Notes: a model not told the origin generated them from the letters alone. A stretch of DNA of 64,000 bases from Winogradskyella psychrotolerans (GCF_018860545.1 NZ_JAHKPN010000041.1:1-64000), one strand, 5' to 3'; positions 7,593-17,337 are shown, counted from the first letter of the stretch. Numbers and translations are program-made.

Positions 7593-8921
7593 TTATTGCG
7601 TTCCGGATTTAGGCAAGGTAAAATAAAAAGTGCTGCCACTACCCTCTTCGCTTTCTAGCCATATGCTGCCTTTGTAAAAGGTGATGATTTTTTTTACGAT
7701 AGAGAGTCCGATGCCCGAAGACGAGCTGCTACTTTCTAATTTGGTAAAGACCTTGAAGATTTTTTCGAAATAGTCGGGTTTAATACCCACTCCGTTGTCT
7801 TTGACATGGAACTGATACAGATCGTCCTGCGCTGTGCAGCCAATTTCTATAGTGCCTTGGTCTTTATCACTATACTTAATGGCATTTTGAATTAGGTTTT
7901 GGAAGACTTGTTTAAATCTCCAGGTATTGCCATAGAGGCCCGGAAGGTTCTCTTGTACGGTAATGCTGATGTGTGAAGAGATGAGCAAGGTTTGTAAAAC
8001 CTCTGTGATAAGTGTATTAAAGTTGACCAGTTTGTCTTGTTGTTCTAATTTATCAATGGTAGAGTAATCCAGAATACCTTTAATCAGGAAGTCCATTTTC
8101 TCAACATTAAACAACACCTGATGCAAGGGTTTTAAATCGCTTTCAGTAAAGGCGGCTTTATGATCGTCCATAAACCAACTGATTAGGGTGTGGATATTGA
8201 TGAGTGGAGCTTTAAGATCGTGAGACACCACGTGGGCGTATTCGTTAAGTTCTTCGTTTTGCAAGGATAAGTGTTGTAAGAGCTCTTCCTTCTTCTTTTC
8301 TTGTGCCTTGATGCGCTCTTCATTCTCTTTACGCTTAATAACATTGACGAGCATATTAGCGTATACAAAGAGAATGTCTTTTTCGTTTTCGGTGTATTTG
8401 TTTAATTTCTTAACGGCATCGAATCCAATGAAACCAATGAGTTCTCCGTTTTTAATTTTTGGGATGGTGATAAGACTTTTAATGCCTTGAGGCTCTAGTA
8501 CAGCTCTGAGGCCTAGTTCTCCATCTTCGGGTAATTGACTGACGTCTTCAACATAAAAAGCGTTTCCGTTTTTGTGTGCTTCAATCCATTGCGGAATGTA
8601 ATCGATAGGTATATTTTGAAGGTTGTGAATTTCGGGCTCTATATCTGTAGCACACCACTCATAAGTATTAGAGGTGGTATTATCTTTAAAATTATAGGTA
8701 AAAATATAGCTTCTATCAGATTCTACGAATTCTCCAATTTGTTGTAATGAGGTGCGGATCAGTGTATCGACATCCGATAAATCGGCATTGATATAGGTGG
8801 TAGAAATGCTTATAAGTAAGTCTTGAAAGCGCAACTGTCTTTCTATAATTTTATCTTTTTCCAACTGTGATTGCTTTTCTGTTTTAAGGTGTATGCTTTG
8901 TGGAGGGGAAATTTTTGACAT
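7593..8921 (-). CDS. soluble sensor histidine kinase with GAF domain
   Basis: 442 residues, no membrane segment. A GAF-type sensor domain covers about 30-195, a short coiled coil 200-228, and the HisKA dimerisation helix has the phospho-acceptor His234 in VVSHDLKAP. The HATPase domain follows (N box QNLIQNAIKYS, G1 DNGVGI, G2 SGIGLSIVKK). The ATP lid contains an unusual run of six serines. It is an orphan with no response regulator beside it. It likely senses a cytoplasmic small molecule or redox state and passes phosphate to a distant partner; the signal is unknown. Confidence 0.88.
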   Translation of the reverse strand: MSKISPPQSIHLKTEKQSQLEKDKIIERQLRFQDLLISISTTYINADLSDVDTLIRTSLQQIGEFVESDRSYIFTYNFKDNTTSNTYEWCATDIEPEIHNLQNIPIDYIPQWIEAHKNGNAFYVEDVSQLPEDGELGLRAVLEPQGIKSLITIPKIKNGELIGFIGFDAVKKLNKYTENEKDILFVYANMLVNVIKRKENEERIKAQEKKKEELLQHLSLQNEELNEYAHVVSHDLKAPLINIHTLISWFMDDHKAAFTESDLKPLHQVLFNVEKMDFLIKGILDYSTIDKLEQQDKLVNFNTLITEVLQTLLISSHISITVQENLPGLYGNTWRFKQVFQNLIQNAIKYSDKDQGTIEIGCTAQDDLYQFHVKDNGVGIKPDYFEKIFKVFTKLESSSSSSGIGLSIVKKIITFYKGSIWLESEEGSGSTFYFTLPKSGTQ

Positions 8922-9104
8922 GCTGTTTACTCGATTTAAACACTTTTATTTAGCTCTTTACTTCGCCTAATATACTCGTTACGTTTTTATAAAAAAAATG
9001 AGACAGTCAAACGGAGGTTTATTAACGTTGCATGACCATAGTTTTATTTGGGGTTTGGGCAAAGAAATATGAAAAACTTAACCCAGTTAACTCAATAGAA
9101 CCCG

Positions 9105-9112
9105 TATCTTTG
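9105..9112 (+). promoter_or_regulatory. -7 element of the outer-membrane barrel gene
   Basis: TATCTTTG matches TAnnTTTG. It lies only 5 bases before the ATG at 9118, so that ATG would be at or before the transcription start; the ATG at 9145 is therefore preferred. Confidence 0.55.
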
Positions 9113-9144
9113 CAAAAATGAAAATGTCTCCAAAATATAAAATT

Positions 9145-10014
9145 ATGAAACAGATTATTATAGTAGTTACAGCCCTCATATTTAGCACCACAACCTATGC
9201 TCAATTTCAAGTGTCTGCCAGTGGTGGTTACGCGATAAGCAGTGCAGGTATGAAATTAGGTGAAACCCAAACGTCTAGCAGTACAGAAAACTCGTATGGT
9301 AGTTATGGTGAAGGTTTAAACGCTCAATTACGAGGTACTTATTTTTTTAATGATGCTATAGGTGTTGACTTGAGTTTAGGCTATCTTCATGGCTCTGACC
9401 AAACGGTATCTAAAGTGAATTTAACAGGTTATGAAGTCGATGCTATTGCCAGAGCACGTGCCTTTGGAGCTGCGGCATCTATTGTGTATAAGTTTAATCC
9501 TAATATTTACGCACGACTTGGTGCATTGGTTAAATTAGGTGGAAAAACAGAAGCGGTTGTCTATCAGAAAGCGACGTTTTCGCAAGCGGAAGCCGATGCT
9601 ATTGGCGTGCCATTAGGGTCGTATTCTGAAACCAATTATGTTGAAGATTACCACGGTCAATTTCCTTTAGGCTTTGTGGCGGCTTTGGGTTATGAACATC
9701 CATTGAATGATCATTTTAGTCTTTTTGCAGAAGCTGAGTATTATGGTATTAGTTTAAAACGAAAAGATTCTGAAATCACTGAGTTTAATACTGATGTGGT
9801 TTTAGCTGATGGTACGGTTGCTGTACGTGGGCTTTACTCTTTAGATAATTTACCAGCAGGTGTCAACAAAACCACAACCTATGTTGATGAGTTGTCTAAC
9901 GATAATACGGATACCTCAAAGGAACTAGCGGTAAAAGTACCGTATTCATCGTTTGGGATTAACTTTGGTGTGATTTATAAGTTTAAAAAATCGACTGCAG
10001 ATAAAACAAATTAA
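9145..10014 (+). CDS. outer-membrane beta-barrel protein
   Basis: 289 residues from the ATG at 9145. Two earlier ATGs at 9118 and 9124 lie too close to the promoter element and would put nine extra residues before the signal peptide. The signal peptide is MKQIIIVVTALIFSTTTYA followed by Q. The rest alternates amphipathic strands (for example AIGVDLSLGYLHG, FSLFAEAEYYGISL) and ends in FGINFGVIYKFKK, an OmpW/OmpA-barrel-like pattern with about eight strands. No periplasmic peptidoglycan-binding domain. It is followed by a strong terminator, so it is a single-gene unit. The transported or bound ligand is unknown. Confidence 0.8.
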   Translation: MKQIIIVVTALIFSTTTYAQFQVSASGGYAISSAGMKLGETQTSSSTENSYGSYGEGLNAQLRGTYFFNDAIGVDLSLGYLHGSDQTVSKVNLTGYEVDAIARARAFGAAASIVYKFNPNIYARLGALVKLGGKTEAVVYQKATFSQAEADAIGVPLGSYSETNYVEDYHGQFPLGFVAALGYEHPLNDHFSLFAEAEYYGISLKRKDSEITEFNTDVVLADGTVAVRGLYSLDNLPAGVNKTTTYVDELSNDNTDTSKELAVKVPYSSFGINFGVIYKFKKSTADKTN

Positions 10015-10044
10015 ATTGAACGTTTAAGACGTTATAGATACATT

Positions 10045-10073
10045 AAACTCCTAGTAACTCTAGGAGTTTTTTT
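10045..10073. terminator. bidirectional terminator
   Basis: Ten-base stem AAACTCCTAG/CTAGGAGTTT with loop TAACT, then a T-run. It lies between the convergent barrel gene and the luciferase-like gene, and slightly overlaps the latter's stop. Confidence 0.85.
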
Positions 10074-11085
10074 ATGCCTTAGGTTGTAGTTCGTTCATGA
10101 TCTCCGCAAATAATTCGTATGATCGAATTCTATCATTGCTATCGTATACGTGCGTGACTGCAATTAATTCGTCGGCTTTAGTTTGATCTAAAAATTCTTT
10201 AACCTGAGCTTTTACGGTGGCTTTGCTACCAATAAATGAATATTTCAACATTTGATGCACTTGCGGATTTCGCATAATATCCCTTAAGTCGTCCGTCATA
10301 TCTGTTGGAGGTTGCACTTTTGCGCGTCTGCCTGTAAAAATGCCGACAATCATCCGGATTAAGGAGGTGGCTAAGCGTTCGGCTTCCGCGTCAGTCTCGG
10401 CGATAATAATGTTGACACCGGCCATAACGTAGGGTTGTGCTAAAGCATTAGACGGTTGAAATTCTTTGCGGTACGTCGCTATAGCATCCCATAAATGAGT
10501 GGTAGCAAAATGACTAGCAAAAGCATAAGGCAAGCCTTTTTTTGCTGCTAAATGTGCACTATCTGTGCTAGAACCTAAAATATAAATAGGCACCTCTACT
10601 CCTTCTGCTACGGTGGCACGTACTTTAGCATCTTCATTTTCTATATCGAAAAAGGTTTGTATTTTATCCACTTCCGCGGGAAAGGAATGTGCTGCCTGCA
10701 TAAAGTCCGAGCGAATGGCTTCCGCCGTTTCTTTATCTGTTCCTGGTGCTCTTCCTAAGCCTAAATCGATGCGATTAGGATATAGGGTTCCGAGGGTTCC
10801 AAATTGTTCGGCAATAATTAGTGGAGAATGATTAGGTAACATAATACCACCAGAACCTACGTTGATGGTTTTTGTGCCTTGCGCCACATAGCCAATGAGT
10901 ACAGAGGTGGCACTACTTCCAATATTTTCGGCATTGTGATGCTCTGCCAACCAAAATCGCTTGTAGCCAAAGCTTTCTGCTTCTTGTGCCAATTGTAAAG
11001 CATTATTAAAAGTAGCTTTAAGTGTTTGGCCTTCAGATACTAAGGCAAGGTCTAATATGGAATATGCAACGTGCTTAGGATTCAT
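10072..11085 (-). CDS. luciferase-like (LLM) flavin monooxygenase
   Basis: 337 residues with the bacterial-luciferase-like TIM barrel. Seen motifs are FWLAEHHN, GSGGIMLPNHSPL, EQFGTLGTLYPNRIDLGLGRAPG and the C-terminal FIGSKATVKAQVKEFL. This is the group 1 LLM family (YhbW-like), which uses FMNH2 and O2 on an unknown substrate. It appears to be transcribed alone. A perfect 14-base palindrome sits directly before the start (11089-11102) and could be an operator. Confidence 0.85.
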   Translation of the reverse strand: MNPKHVAYSILDLALVSEGQTLKATFNNALQLAQEAESFGYKRFWLAEHHNAENIGSSATSVLIGYVAQGTKTINVGSGGIMLPNHSPLIIAEQFGTLGTLYPNRIDLGLGRAPGTDKETAEAIRSDFMQAAHSFPAEVDKIQTFFDIENEDAKVRATVAEGVEVPIYILGSSTDSAHLAAKKGLPYAFASHFATTHLWDAIATYRKEFQPSNALAQPYVMAGVNIIIAETDAEAERLATSLIRMIVGIFTGRRAKVQPPTDMTDDLRDIMRNPQVHQMLKYSFIGSKATVKAQVKEFLDQTKADELIAVTHVYDSNDRIRSYELFAEIMNELQPKA

Positions 11086-11088
11086 AAC

Positions 11089-11102
11089 TATATTCGAATA
11101 TA
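11089..11102. promoter_or_regulatory. palindrome before the LLM gene
   Basis: TATATTCGAATATA, a perfect 14-base palindrome beginning three bases upstream of the ATG at 11085. Possible operator; AT-rich, so chance is possible. Confidence 0.3.
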
Positions 11103-11228
11103 AATTTTGGGGTTAAAACGTGAAATTACAATTTCATAGTCGTTTTCTTTATTAAATAATTACTAAATTATTGCTAATTATAAGGACTCAAACTATGGTG
11201 ATTTTGGATTCAAATAAGCGCTAAGGAG

Positions 11229-13121
11229 TTACAGCTTTGTATTAGAGTTTTCTAATGCTTTTCTAATGTGTTCACTATCCCAATGTTTGTCAAAATCGAC
11301 TATACCTCTTTTAAAATCGGCACCCAATAATTCCTCTTGCTCTTGTAACTCTTTCCTCGCTTTAAAAATATAGTCATCACCTCGCTTCGATGTTTTAGCT
11401 AGACGCCTTAAACTGGTTTCGTCATACTTTATAAAGTTTTTAACCTGTCGTTTTAGTGTGTATTTTCTAAATCCAATTTTGTGCAGTACTTCACTAGCCA
11501 TTGCCAATGAGGTTTCTAAGGATTCTCTATAGATGTTGTCGTGACCAAGGTTTAATAATTCATATGCATCGTATCTGTTTTTGGTACGAATTAACATCTC
11601 GACATGTGGATACTTTTCCTTCACAATTTTACTAATGGCTTTAGATACATTGAGCTTATTGGTGGCTACGATGATGATTTTGGCATCAGCAATTCCGGCA
11701 GATTCTAGTAAATCTAATCGTGTGGCATCACCATAATAGACTTCAAATCCCATTTTACGAAGAAAATCTACACGGTTAGAATCTTGATCTAGAATTGTAG
11801 CTTCAATACCATGCGATCTTAAAAAACGGCCAATAGTACTACCGAAATGCCCAAATCCAACAAGAATTATTTTGTGGGATTTTGCAATATGATCCATTGG
11901 GCGCTTAATAGATTGTTTAGTGCCCACTTTTGGAAGTATCACACGCTCATTAAGCATACTAATAATAGGGGTTAATGCCATACTTAGTGCTGTAATAACG
12001 AGCATCATATCCATTTGCTCCTGTTCTAAAATGTGAAGGCTAAACGCGAATGATAATAATACAAATGCAAACTCACCTACTTGGGCTAAACTGAATGTGA
12101 GTAATAGTTTTTGATCTAATTTTAATTTAAATACCTGTGCCGTGATATATAATACTAATGCTTTTAATAAAATGATGGCTAGTAAAAGTCCACCAATAGT
12201 AAGCGGACTTTTGGCAATGACGATAAAGTTAATAGAGGCACCAACAGCCATAAAAAACAAACCGAGTAGCAAGTTTTTAAAGGGTTCTAAGGTACTTTCT
12301 AATTCGTGTTTAAACTCACTATTAGATAACACCACACCACCTAAAAAGGCCCCTAATGCTGGACTTAATCCTACCAGTTCCATAATAAACGAAATACCAA
12401 ACACAATTAAAAAAGCGGCTGCAATTAACAATTCTCTCACACCAGTTTTGGCTACTTTTCTAAGCATAGGCACAATAATAAAACGGCCTAAAACAATAAT
12501 TACTATAACAGATGAAATAATGGCTAAGGTTTGCAATCCTAATGGTAAGCTTTCAATTAAATTTGCAGAAGTACTATGGTCGTCTGTCGCAGTTGTGTTT
12601 CCTGTGTTTGCTAAAAGCGGCATGGCACCAATCATAAAAATGACAATGATATCTTGAAAAAGTAAAATTGAAAATGCAGAGGTTCCGAACGTTGTAGGCA
12701 TTAAGCCTTTTTCTTTTATCGTTTGCATGGCTATCGCAGTAGAAGAAAGTGCTATGGCCATTGAAATCACTAAGGTGACCTCCCAATCAAACCCAAGTAA
12801 TGAAAACAATAAAAAGGATAATAGCATTGTTCCACCTACCTGAATTCCTCCCATACCAATAATGGTTTTTCTCATGTTCCAAAAGTTCTTTGGTTCGATT
12901 TCTAAACCAATAAGAAATAACATCATTACCACTCCGAATTCAGCAAAATGAAGAATATCATCACCCTCCTCTCCGATAAAACCTAAAACGTAGGGACCAA
13001 TTAATATACCAGCCAACAAATAGCCAATTACAGAACTTAATCCCAAGCGTTTGGCTATAGAGACACAAATAATAGCGCCTGCTAAAAAGACAATGGCCAT
13101 AAAAAGTAAACCTCCAGTCAT
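11229..13121 (-). CDS. KefB/KefC-type monovalent cation:proton antiporter (CPA2)
   Basis: 630 residues. An N-terminal CPA2 transporter domain with about 12-13 membrane segments (1-385) includes SVIGYLLAGILIGPYVLG and LSPALGAFLGGVVLSNSEF. It is followed by a cytosolic RCK/TrkA-N Rossmann domain (from about 410: ILVGFGHFGSTIGRFL, then GDATRLDLLESAGI) that binds nucleotide or glutathione-type ligands. In Kef systems it exports K+ in exchange for H+ to protect against electrophiles. The gene starts two bases after the KefF-like gene, its usual ancillary partner, which supports the Kef assignment. Exact ion not proven. Confidence 0.88.
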   Translation of the reverse strand: MTGGLLFMAIVFLAGAIICVSIAKRLGLSSVIGYLLAGILIGPYVLGFIGEEGDDILHFAEFGVVMMLFLIGLEIEPKNFWNMRKTIIGMGGIQVGGTMLLSFLLFSLLGFDWEVTLVISMAIALSSTAIAMQTIKEKGLMPTTFGTSAFSILLFQDIIVIFMIGAMPLLANTGNTTATDDHSTSANLIESLPLGLQTLAIISSVIVIIVLGRFIIVPMLRKVAKTGVRELLIAAAFLIVFGISFIMELVGLSPALGAFLGGVVLSNSEFKHELESTLEPFKNLLLGLFFMAVGASINFIVIAKSPLTIGGLLLAIILLKALVLYITAQVFKLKLDQKLLLTFSLAQVGEFAFVLLSFAFSLHILEQEQMDMMLVITALSMALTPIISMLNERVILPKVGTKQSIKRPMDHIAKSHKIILVGFGHFGSTIGRFLRSHGIEATILDQDSNRVDFLRKMGFEVYYGDATRLDLLESAGIADAKIIIVATNKLNVSKAISKIVKEKYPHVEMLIRTKNRYDAYELLNLGHDNIYRESLETSLAMASEVLHKIGFRKYTLKRQVKNFIKYDETSLRRLAKTSKRGDDYIFKARKELQEQEELLGADFKRGIVDFDKHWDSEHIRKALENSNTKL

Positions 13122-13123
13122 GT

Positions 13124-13720
13124 TTAAGTGGTTTTAAGTTGTGGGATATCGTTTATAAATGAAAGCTTTTCAAAATCTTGTAAGGAGAGATCTGCCTGAA
13201 GTAAATCGATTAATTTTCCGTAACTGATTTTATAATTATGTAATACTTCATCCGAGATACTATGCGTACCCATAACCGCAAACGGTGGAAAGTACGTCAT
13301 GCCACACAAATTAGACGTTTGTTCAAAAGGTCTTAAAAACTGTTCTACCGTAAAACTGTTATAGCCAGCGGAACAGTATACCTCTTTAGAACCACCCGTT
13401 GTAATGGCATTTAAACAAATTTTATTATGCAGTGCTTTCCCTTTTGGTCCATAAGCCCAATTAAACTCTAAAACCATATCTATCCATTGTTTCATTAAAG
13501 GAGGACAACTGTACCAGTAAAACGGATGATGCCAAATGATGATATCGTGCTGTTCTAATAATTGTTGTTCTCTTGGAACGTCAATATGAAAATCTGGATA
13601 TTGCTCGTATAAATCGTTGATAGTCACGTTTTCTTTATCTCTAATATGATTAATTAAAGGTAAATTGGCTCTAGACTTTTCGAGTTTAGGATGCGCAAAT
13701 AGAATTAGAATCTTTTTCAT
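13124..13720 (-). CDS. KefF/KefG-like NAD(P)H oxidoreductase, antiporter partner
   Basis: 198 residues, flavodoxin-like NAD(P)H quinone oxidoreductase fold: KKILILFAHP at the N-terminus, IIIWHHPFYWYSCPPLMKQW around 80, ITTGGSKEVYCSAGYNSF around 115. KefF/KefG proteins bind FMN, activate the KefC/KefB antiporter and reduce quinones. It directly precedes the antiporter gene (two-base gap), the typical operon. It is a small cytosolic protein docking on the RCK domain. Confidence 0.87.
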   Translation of the reverse strand: MKKILILFAHPKLEKSRANLPLINHIRDKENVTINDLYEQYPDFHIDVPREQQLLEQHDIIIWHHPFYWYSCPPLMKQWIDMVLEFNWAYGPKGKALHNKICLNAITTGGSKEVYCSAGYNSFTVEQFLRPFEQTSNLCGMTYFPPFAVMGTHSISDEVLHNYKISYGKLIDLLQADLSLQDFEKLSFINDIPQLKTT

Positions 13721-13812
13721 GTTATAAAACTAACAATAAAAAAGGTTACATAAAGTTGGTTTTCCTATATGTCTCAATTGATTGTTTTTGTTGTTTAAAT
13801 GTACAATTTGAG

Positions 13813-15261
13813 TTACAAGCGTTTTAATTCGGGCAGCATGGCTTCATTTTTATTTTGAAATAATTCTTCATTGCGTAACACTTCATTTAAAAATTGAATC
13901 ACTTCGAGTATATATGGTCCCTTATTGAGCATAATACATTCTGCTTTAAAAGCATTGTTGATATCTGACATCTCTGAACGCGATGGAATACCTTTTTTTG
14001 CTAAATTCTCTAGTACTTGAGTCGCCCAAATAACAGGTGTATGCGCAGCGGTACACATTCGAAGAATTTCGTTTTGAACCCGTCCTATATTTTGCCAGCC
14101 AACTTCGATAGCCAAATCGCCTCTTGCAATCATAACACCAAAAGCGTTTGTTTTGGTTTTGGTGTCTAAAAGTATATCTTTTAGATTGTTATACGCTTGT
14201 TTGGTTTCTATTTTTAATATCACACCCAAGTTATTGGAGTTATGATATGCCATGAGTTCAAACAATTCTTTTAAATCGGCTGTGGTATTAACAAAACTAA
14301 AATTAACGATGTCTGCATATTTAGCAATAACCGCAAAATCTATCTTGTCTTTTGGTGTTAAACCTGCAATTTCCAAATTAGATTCTGGAAGGTTAATTCC
14401 TTTGTCAGTCTTCAGTTTTTCACCATTTATTTTACATCGCGTAATGTTGACGCTTATCTTTTTTGCTTCTACAGCAGTAATCGTACCTTCAATTTTTCCA
14501 TCATCAAAATAGATATGTTCTCCTGGTTTTACTTTTGAAATGATATCAGGGAAACTGCATCGTATTTGTTTTTCTATATTTAAGATTGGCAGGCTATCAT
14601 CTATAATCTCTATAGTGTCACCTTGGTTTAATTTAATATAAGTTTGGTCTTCAGAACCTAATACCGTTCTAATTTTTGGTCCACTTAAGTCCATGGCGAT
14701 AGTGACATTTCGATTGTGCTTTAAGGCTGCTTTTCGAATATGTTTCACCATTGCAATCCACTCGGTTTCCGAATCGTGAGCACAATTTATGCGTGCAGAA
14801 TTCATACCTTGTATGACGAAATTCTCAACCATTAGGTAGTTATTCGCAGCTTCTGAAGGCATAGTAACCATGAGTCTCACACGTTTTATTCTAGACTTTC
14901 GCCCAAGAAGCCTTTTCGTGTTTTTGTTCAATTTTTTTTCTGCGCGTGCAATGGTGATTCGCTTTTGTCGCTTTAGATGGTCTGGCTCATGTAACAAACC
15001 GCAGACCAAACGGTGTAAAAGATAAAGTGAATGTAGCATATGGTCTTCCGAACGTGCCAAACGCGACGCTCCAATTTTTTTTAATTTTTTTTGAAGTCCG
15101 CTGACATTAATCGTTCGAATCGCTATATAATGCAAAAGATTTTGAGCACTTGCTAATTTTCGTTCAATAGGTTTTAGGTCATCAGGCAACTCAACTTTTT
15201 CTAGTAGCTTAATAATTTTCTCGAGTTCTTTTTTAAGCTCGTTGAGTTGTGTTGTTTTCAT
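13813..15261 (-). CDS. pyruvate-kinase-like protein with helical N-terminal domain
   Basis: 482 residues from the ATG at 15261; a GTG four codons earlier is less likely. The first 130 residues are a Lys-rich helical domain not found in ordinary pyruvate kinase. Then comes a pyruvate-kinase barrel: VRLMVTMPSEA (in place of KIVCTIGPAS), GMNSARINCAH, DLSGPKIRT, VMIARGDLAIEVGW and VIWATQVLENL. The chain ends soon after the barrel, so the usual C-terminal allosteric domain is missing. It may be a phosphoenolpyruvate/pyruvate-type enzyme with other regulation, or a paralog of changed function. Transcribed alone, divergent from meaB. Confidence 0.8.
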   Translation of the reverse strand: MKTTQLNELKKELEKIIKLLEKVELPDDLKPIERKLASAQNLLHYIAIRTINVSGLQKKLKKIGASRLARSEDHMLHSLYLLHRLVCGLLHEPDHLKRQKRITIARAEKKLNKNTKRLLGRKSRIKRVRLMVTMPSEAANNYLMVENFVIQGMNSARINCAHDSETEWIAMVKHIRKAALKHNRNVTIAMDLSGPKIRTVLGSEDQTYIKLNQGDTIEIIDDSLPILNIEKQIRCSFPDIISKVKPGEHIYFDDGKIEGTITAVEAKKISVNITRCKINGEKLKTDKGINLPESNLEIAGLTPKDKIDFAVIAKYADIVNFSFVNTTADLKELFELMAYHNSNNLGVILKIETKQAYNNLKDILLDTKTKTNAFGVMIARGDLAIEVGWQNIGRVQNEILRMCTAAHTPVIWATQVLENLAKKGIPSRSEMSDINNAFKAECIMLNKGPYILEVIQFLNEVLRNEELFQNKNEAMLPELKRL

Positions 15262-15462
15262 AATAATTGCCACCTATTAAGTTATCGTATTAAACTTGAA
15301 TTCACGATTGCGCTTCTTATTTTAAAAGTAGTAAACTTTATACGTTTTTAGGATATTCTGTTGTTATTTTTATGTAAAATAATGCGTTATATGACTGAAT
15401 TATAAAATAGAAAAAACCAGTTAAAAAGTTGGGTTATTTTATGCTGTTTTTTGCATTATCAG

Positions 15463-15470
15463 TATCTTTG
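15463..15470 (+). promoter_or_regulatory. -7 element for meaB
   Basis: TATCTTTG, 49 bases before the meaB ATG, in the 258-base divergent spacer (15262-15519), which otherwise shows no gene. Confidence 0.45.
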
Positions 15471-15519
15471 TTAGTGTTGAAAATCACTGTTGAGATAGAC
15501 GAATCTTTAGACCATTCCA

Positions 15520-16524
15520 ATGAAAAACTACAAACCCAAAAACAGATTAGATGCCCAAGCTTATATTGATGGTATTTTAAAAGGAGATCGCGTTATATTA
15601 TCTCGTGCTATTACCATTGTTGAAAGTAATTTAGAAAGTGATAAAATCTTAGCCAAAGCAATTGTTCAAGCGATATTACCACATTCAGGAAAGTCTATAA
15701 GAATTGGAATCACAGGAGTGCCAGGAGTTGGAAAAAGCACGTTTATTGAAGCCTTTGGGTTGTACCTCGTTAACGAAGGTCATAAGGTGGCTATTTTATC
15801 TATTGATCCAAGTAGTCAGCGCACCAAAGGCAGTATTCTCGGTGATAAAACACGAATGGAACACTTAAGCAATTTAGAAGCCGCTTATATTAGACCCTCG
15901 TCTTCTGGTGATACCTTAGGTGGTGTGGCCAATAAAACAGGAGAAACCATGTTGCTGTGTGAAGCGGCTGGTTATGATGTGATTTTAATTGAAACTGTTG
16001 GTGTGGGGCAATCAGAAACGGCAGTGCATGGTATGACGGATTTCTTTTTACTCTTAATGTTGTCTGGTGCTGGTGATGAGTTACAAGGCATTAAAAAAGG
16101 CATTATGGAAATGGCGGATATGCTGGTCATTAATAAAGCCGATGGAGATAATATTACGAATAGCCGAATAGCGAAACGACAATACCAGAACGCATTGCAT
16201 ATTTTTCCGTTGTCTGAATCTGGTTGGAGTCCTGTGGTAAGTACCGCATCCTCTACCAAGAATATTGGGATTTCTAATGTTTGGGATCAGGTACTCAAAT
16301 ACAAAACCTTAGTCGACGAGAATGGTTACTTCGTTAAGAATAGAAATCATCAACAAATCAAATGGATGTACAATAACATCAATGAAGAATTAAAACACAT
16401 GTTTTATGGTTCAGCACATATAAAAGATGAACTGGCTCAATTAGAAAACGAGATTGTGTCTTCAGAAATTTCACCTGTAAAAGCAGCGCTTCAGATTATT
16501 GAAAAATTTAAAAATTCAATTTAG
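15520..16524 (+). CDS. meaB: methylmalonyl-CoA mutase-associated GTPase MeaB
   Basis: 334 residues of the MeaB/ArgK G3E GTPase family. P-loop GITGVPGVGKSTFIE is near residues 65-78. VAILSIDPSSQRTKGSILGDKTRM is represented by DPSSQRT and GDKTRM, followed by RPSSSGDTLGGVA, VILIETVGVGQSE and the base-specificity motif NKAD. It protects and reloads the B12 cofactor of methylmalonyl-CoA mutase. The mutase genes lie just across on the opposite strand (17396-21327), consistent with that job. C-terminal helical dimerisation region present; full length. Confidence 0.95.
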   Translation: MKNYKPKNRLDAQAYIDGILKGDRVILSRAITIVESNLESDKILAKAIVQAILPHSGKSIRIGITGVPGVGKSTFIEAFGLYLVNEGHKVAILSIDPSSQRTKGSILGDKTRMEHLSNLEAAYIRPSSSGDTLGGVANKTGETMLLCEAAGYDVILIETVGVGQSETAVHGMTDFFLLLMLSGAGDELQGIKKGIMEMADMLVINKADGDNITNSRIAKRQYQNALHIFPLSESGWSPVVSTASSTKNIGISNVWDQVLKYKTLVDENGYFVKNRNHQQIKWMYNNINEELKHMFYGSAHIKDELAQLENEIVSSEISPVKAALQIIEKFKNSI

Positions 16525-16560
16525 AATACCTTATCTTCAACCATTCTAAAACGATATCAC

Positions 16561-17313
16561 ATGGCAGTTGAGCACTATTTTGATAAGCAGTTTGAATTAC
16601 GGTATTTTGAAATGAACGAATTTGGTGTTGCTACACCAGCGATTATGTTAGCCTTACTTGAGGAAACTGCCGCAGAACACTGTTATGCTATAGATCATAG
16701 TTTATTCGATTTATTTCAAAAAAATATTGGTTGGGTCTTGTTTTCTGGGGTCTTACAAATGGATCGGTATCCCAGTTATAAAGAAAACATCACGATTAGA
16801 ACCTGGTTATCTAGCTACTCTACAATTAAAGGGTATAGAGAAAACTTGATTTTTGATGCACAGCAAAATATTATCGGTCGCGCGAAAGGCTTGTGGGTGT
16901 TTTTTGATATTGAAAAAAGACGGCCAACTCCGATTTTTCATGAGATTAAAGAAAAATGGTCCTATTGCAAAGAAAGTTCAATTGACACTAATATTAAGGT
17001 AAAACTACCTGTTGTGGATGTTGCTGATTATTCAGGAACGTTTCAAGTGCATCGTTTTGATACGGATATGAATAAACACGTCAATAATATTCGATATTTA
17101 CAATGGGTGATGGAGTCGATTCCAGAAGCTATCATAAATACCCACTTTTTGCACGTGATTGATGGTCGTTTTATTGCAGAAGCACAGTCTGGTGATACCG
17201 TAATGTCGTTGACCAAAACATTGGACAATCCCACTACGTTTCAGCACAGTATAAAAGTTGAAGGGAGCGACAAAATTTGTGCTACAGCCACCACACTTTG
17301 GAAGCCCTATTAG
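16561..17313 (+). CDS. acyl-ACP thioesterase (FatA/FatB-type hotdog)
   Basis: 250 residues with two hotdog halves. The first has ILALLEETAAEHC-like text (MLALLEETAAEHC) and a helix followed by strands (WVLFSGVLQMDRYP, ITIRTWLSSY). The second carries the catalytic region DTDMNKHVNNIRYLQWV (Asn/His). Releases fatty acids or short acyl groups from acyl carrier protein. It is 36 bases after meaB, so probably cotranscribed, though the link to methylmalonyl metabolism is unclear. A terminator follows. Confidence 0.85.
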   Translation: MAVEHYFDKQFELRYFEMNEFGVATPAIMLALLEETAAEHCYAIDHSLFDLFQKNIGWVLFSGVLQMDRYPSYKENITIRTWLSSYSTIKGYRENLIFDAQQNIIGRAKGLWVFFDIEKRRPTPIFHEIKEKWSYCKESSIDTNIKVKLPVVDVADYSGTFQVHRFDTDMNKHVNNIRYLQWVMESIPEAIINTHFLHVIDGRFIAEAQSGDTVMSLTKTLDNPTTFQHSIKVEGSDKICATATTLWKPY

Positions 17314-17337
17314 TTACTGATTTTACATTGAAATAAT

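Noticed and set aside
12142-12657. 171-codon plus-strand frame opposite the antiporter
   Set aside because: Antisense shadow of the membrane segments; low-complexity Ile/Lys/Asn pattern.
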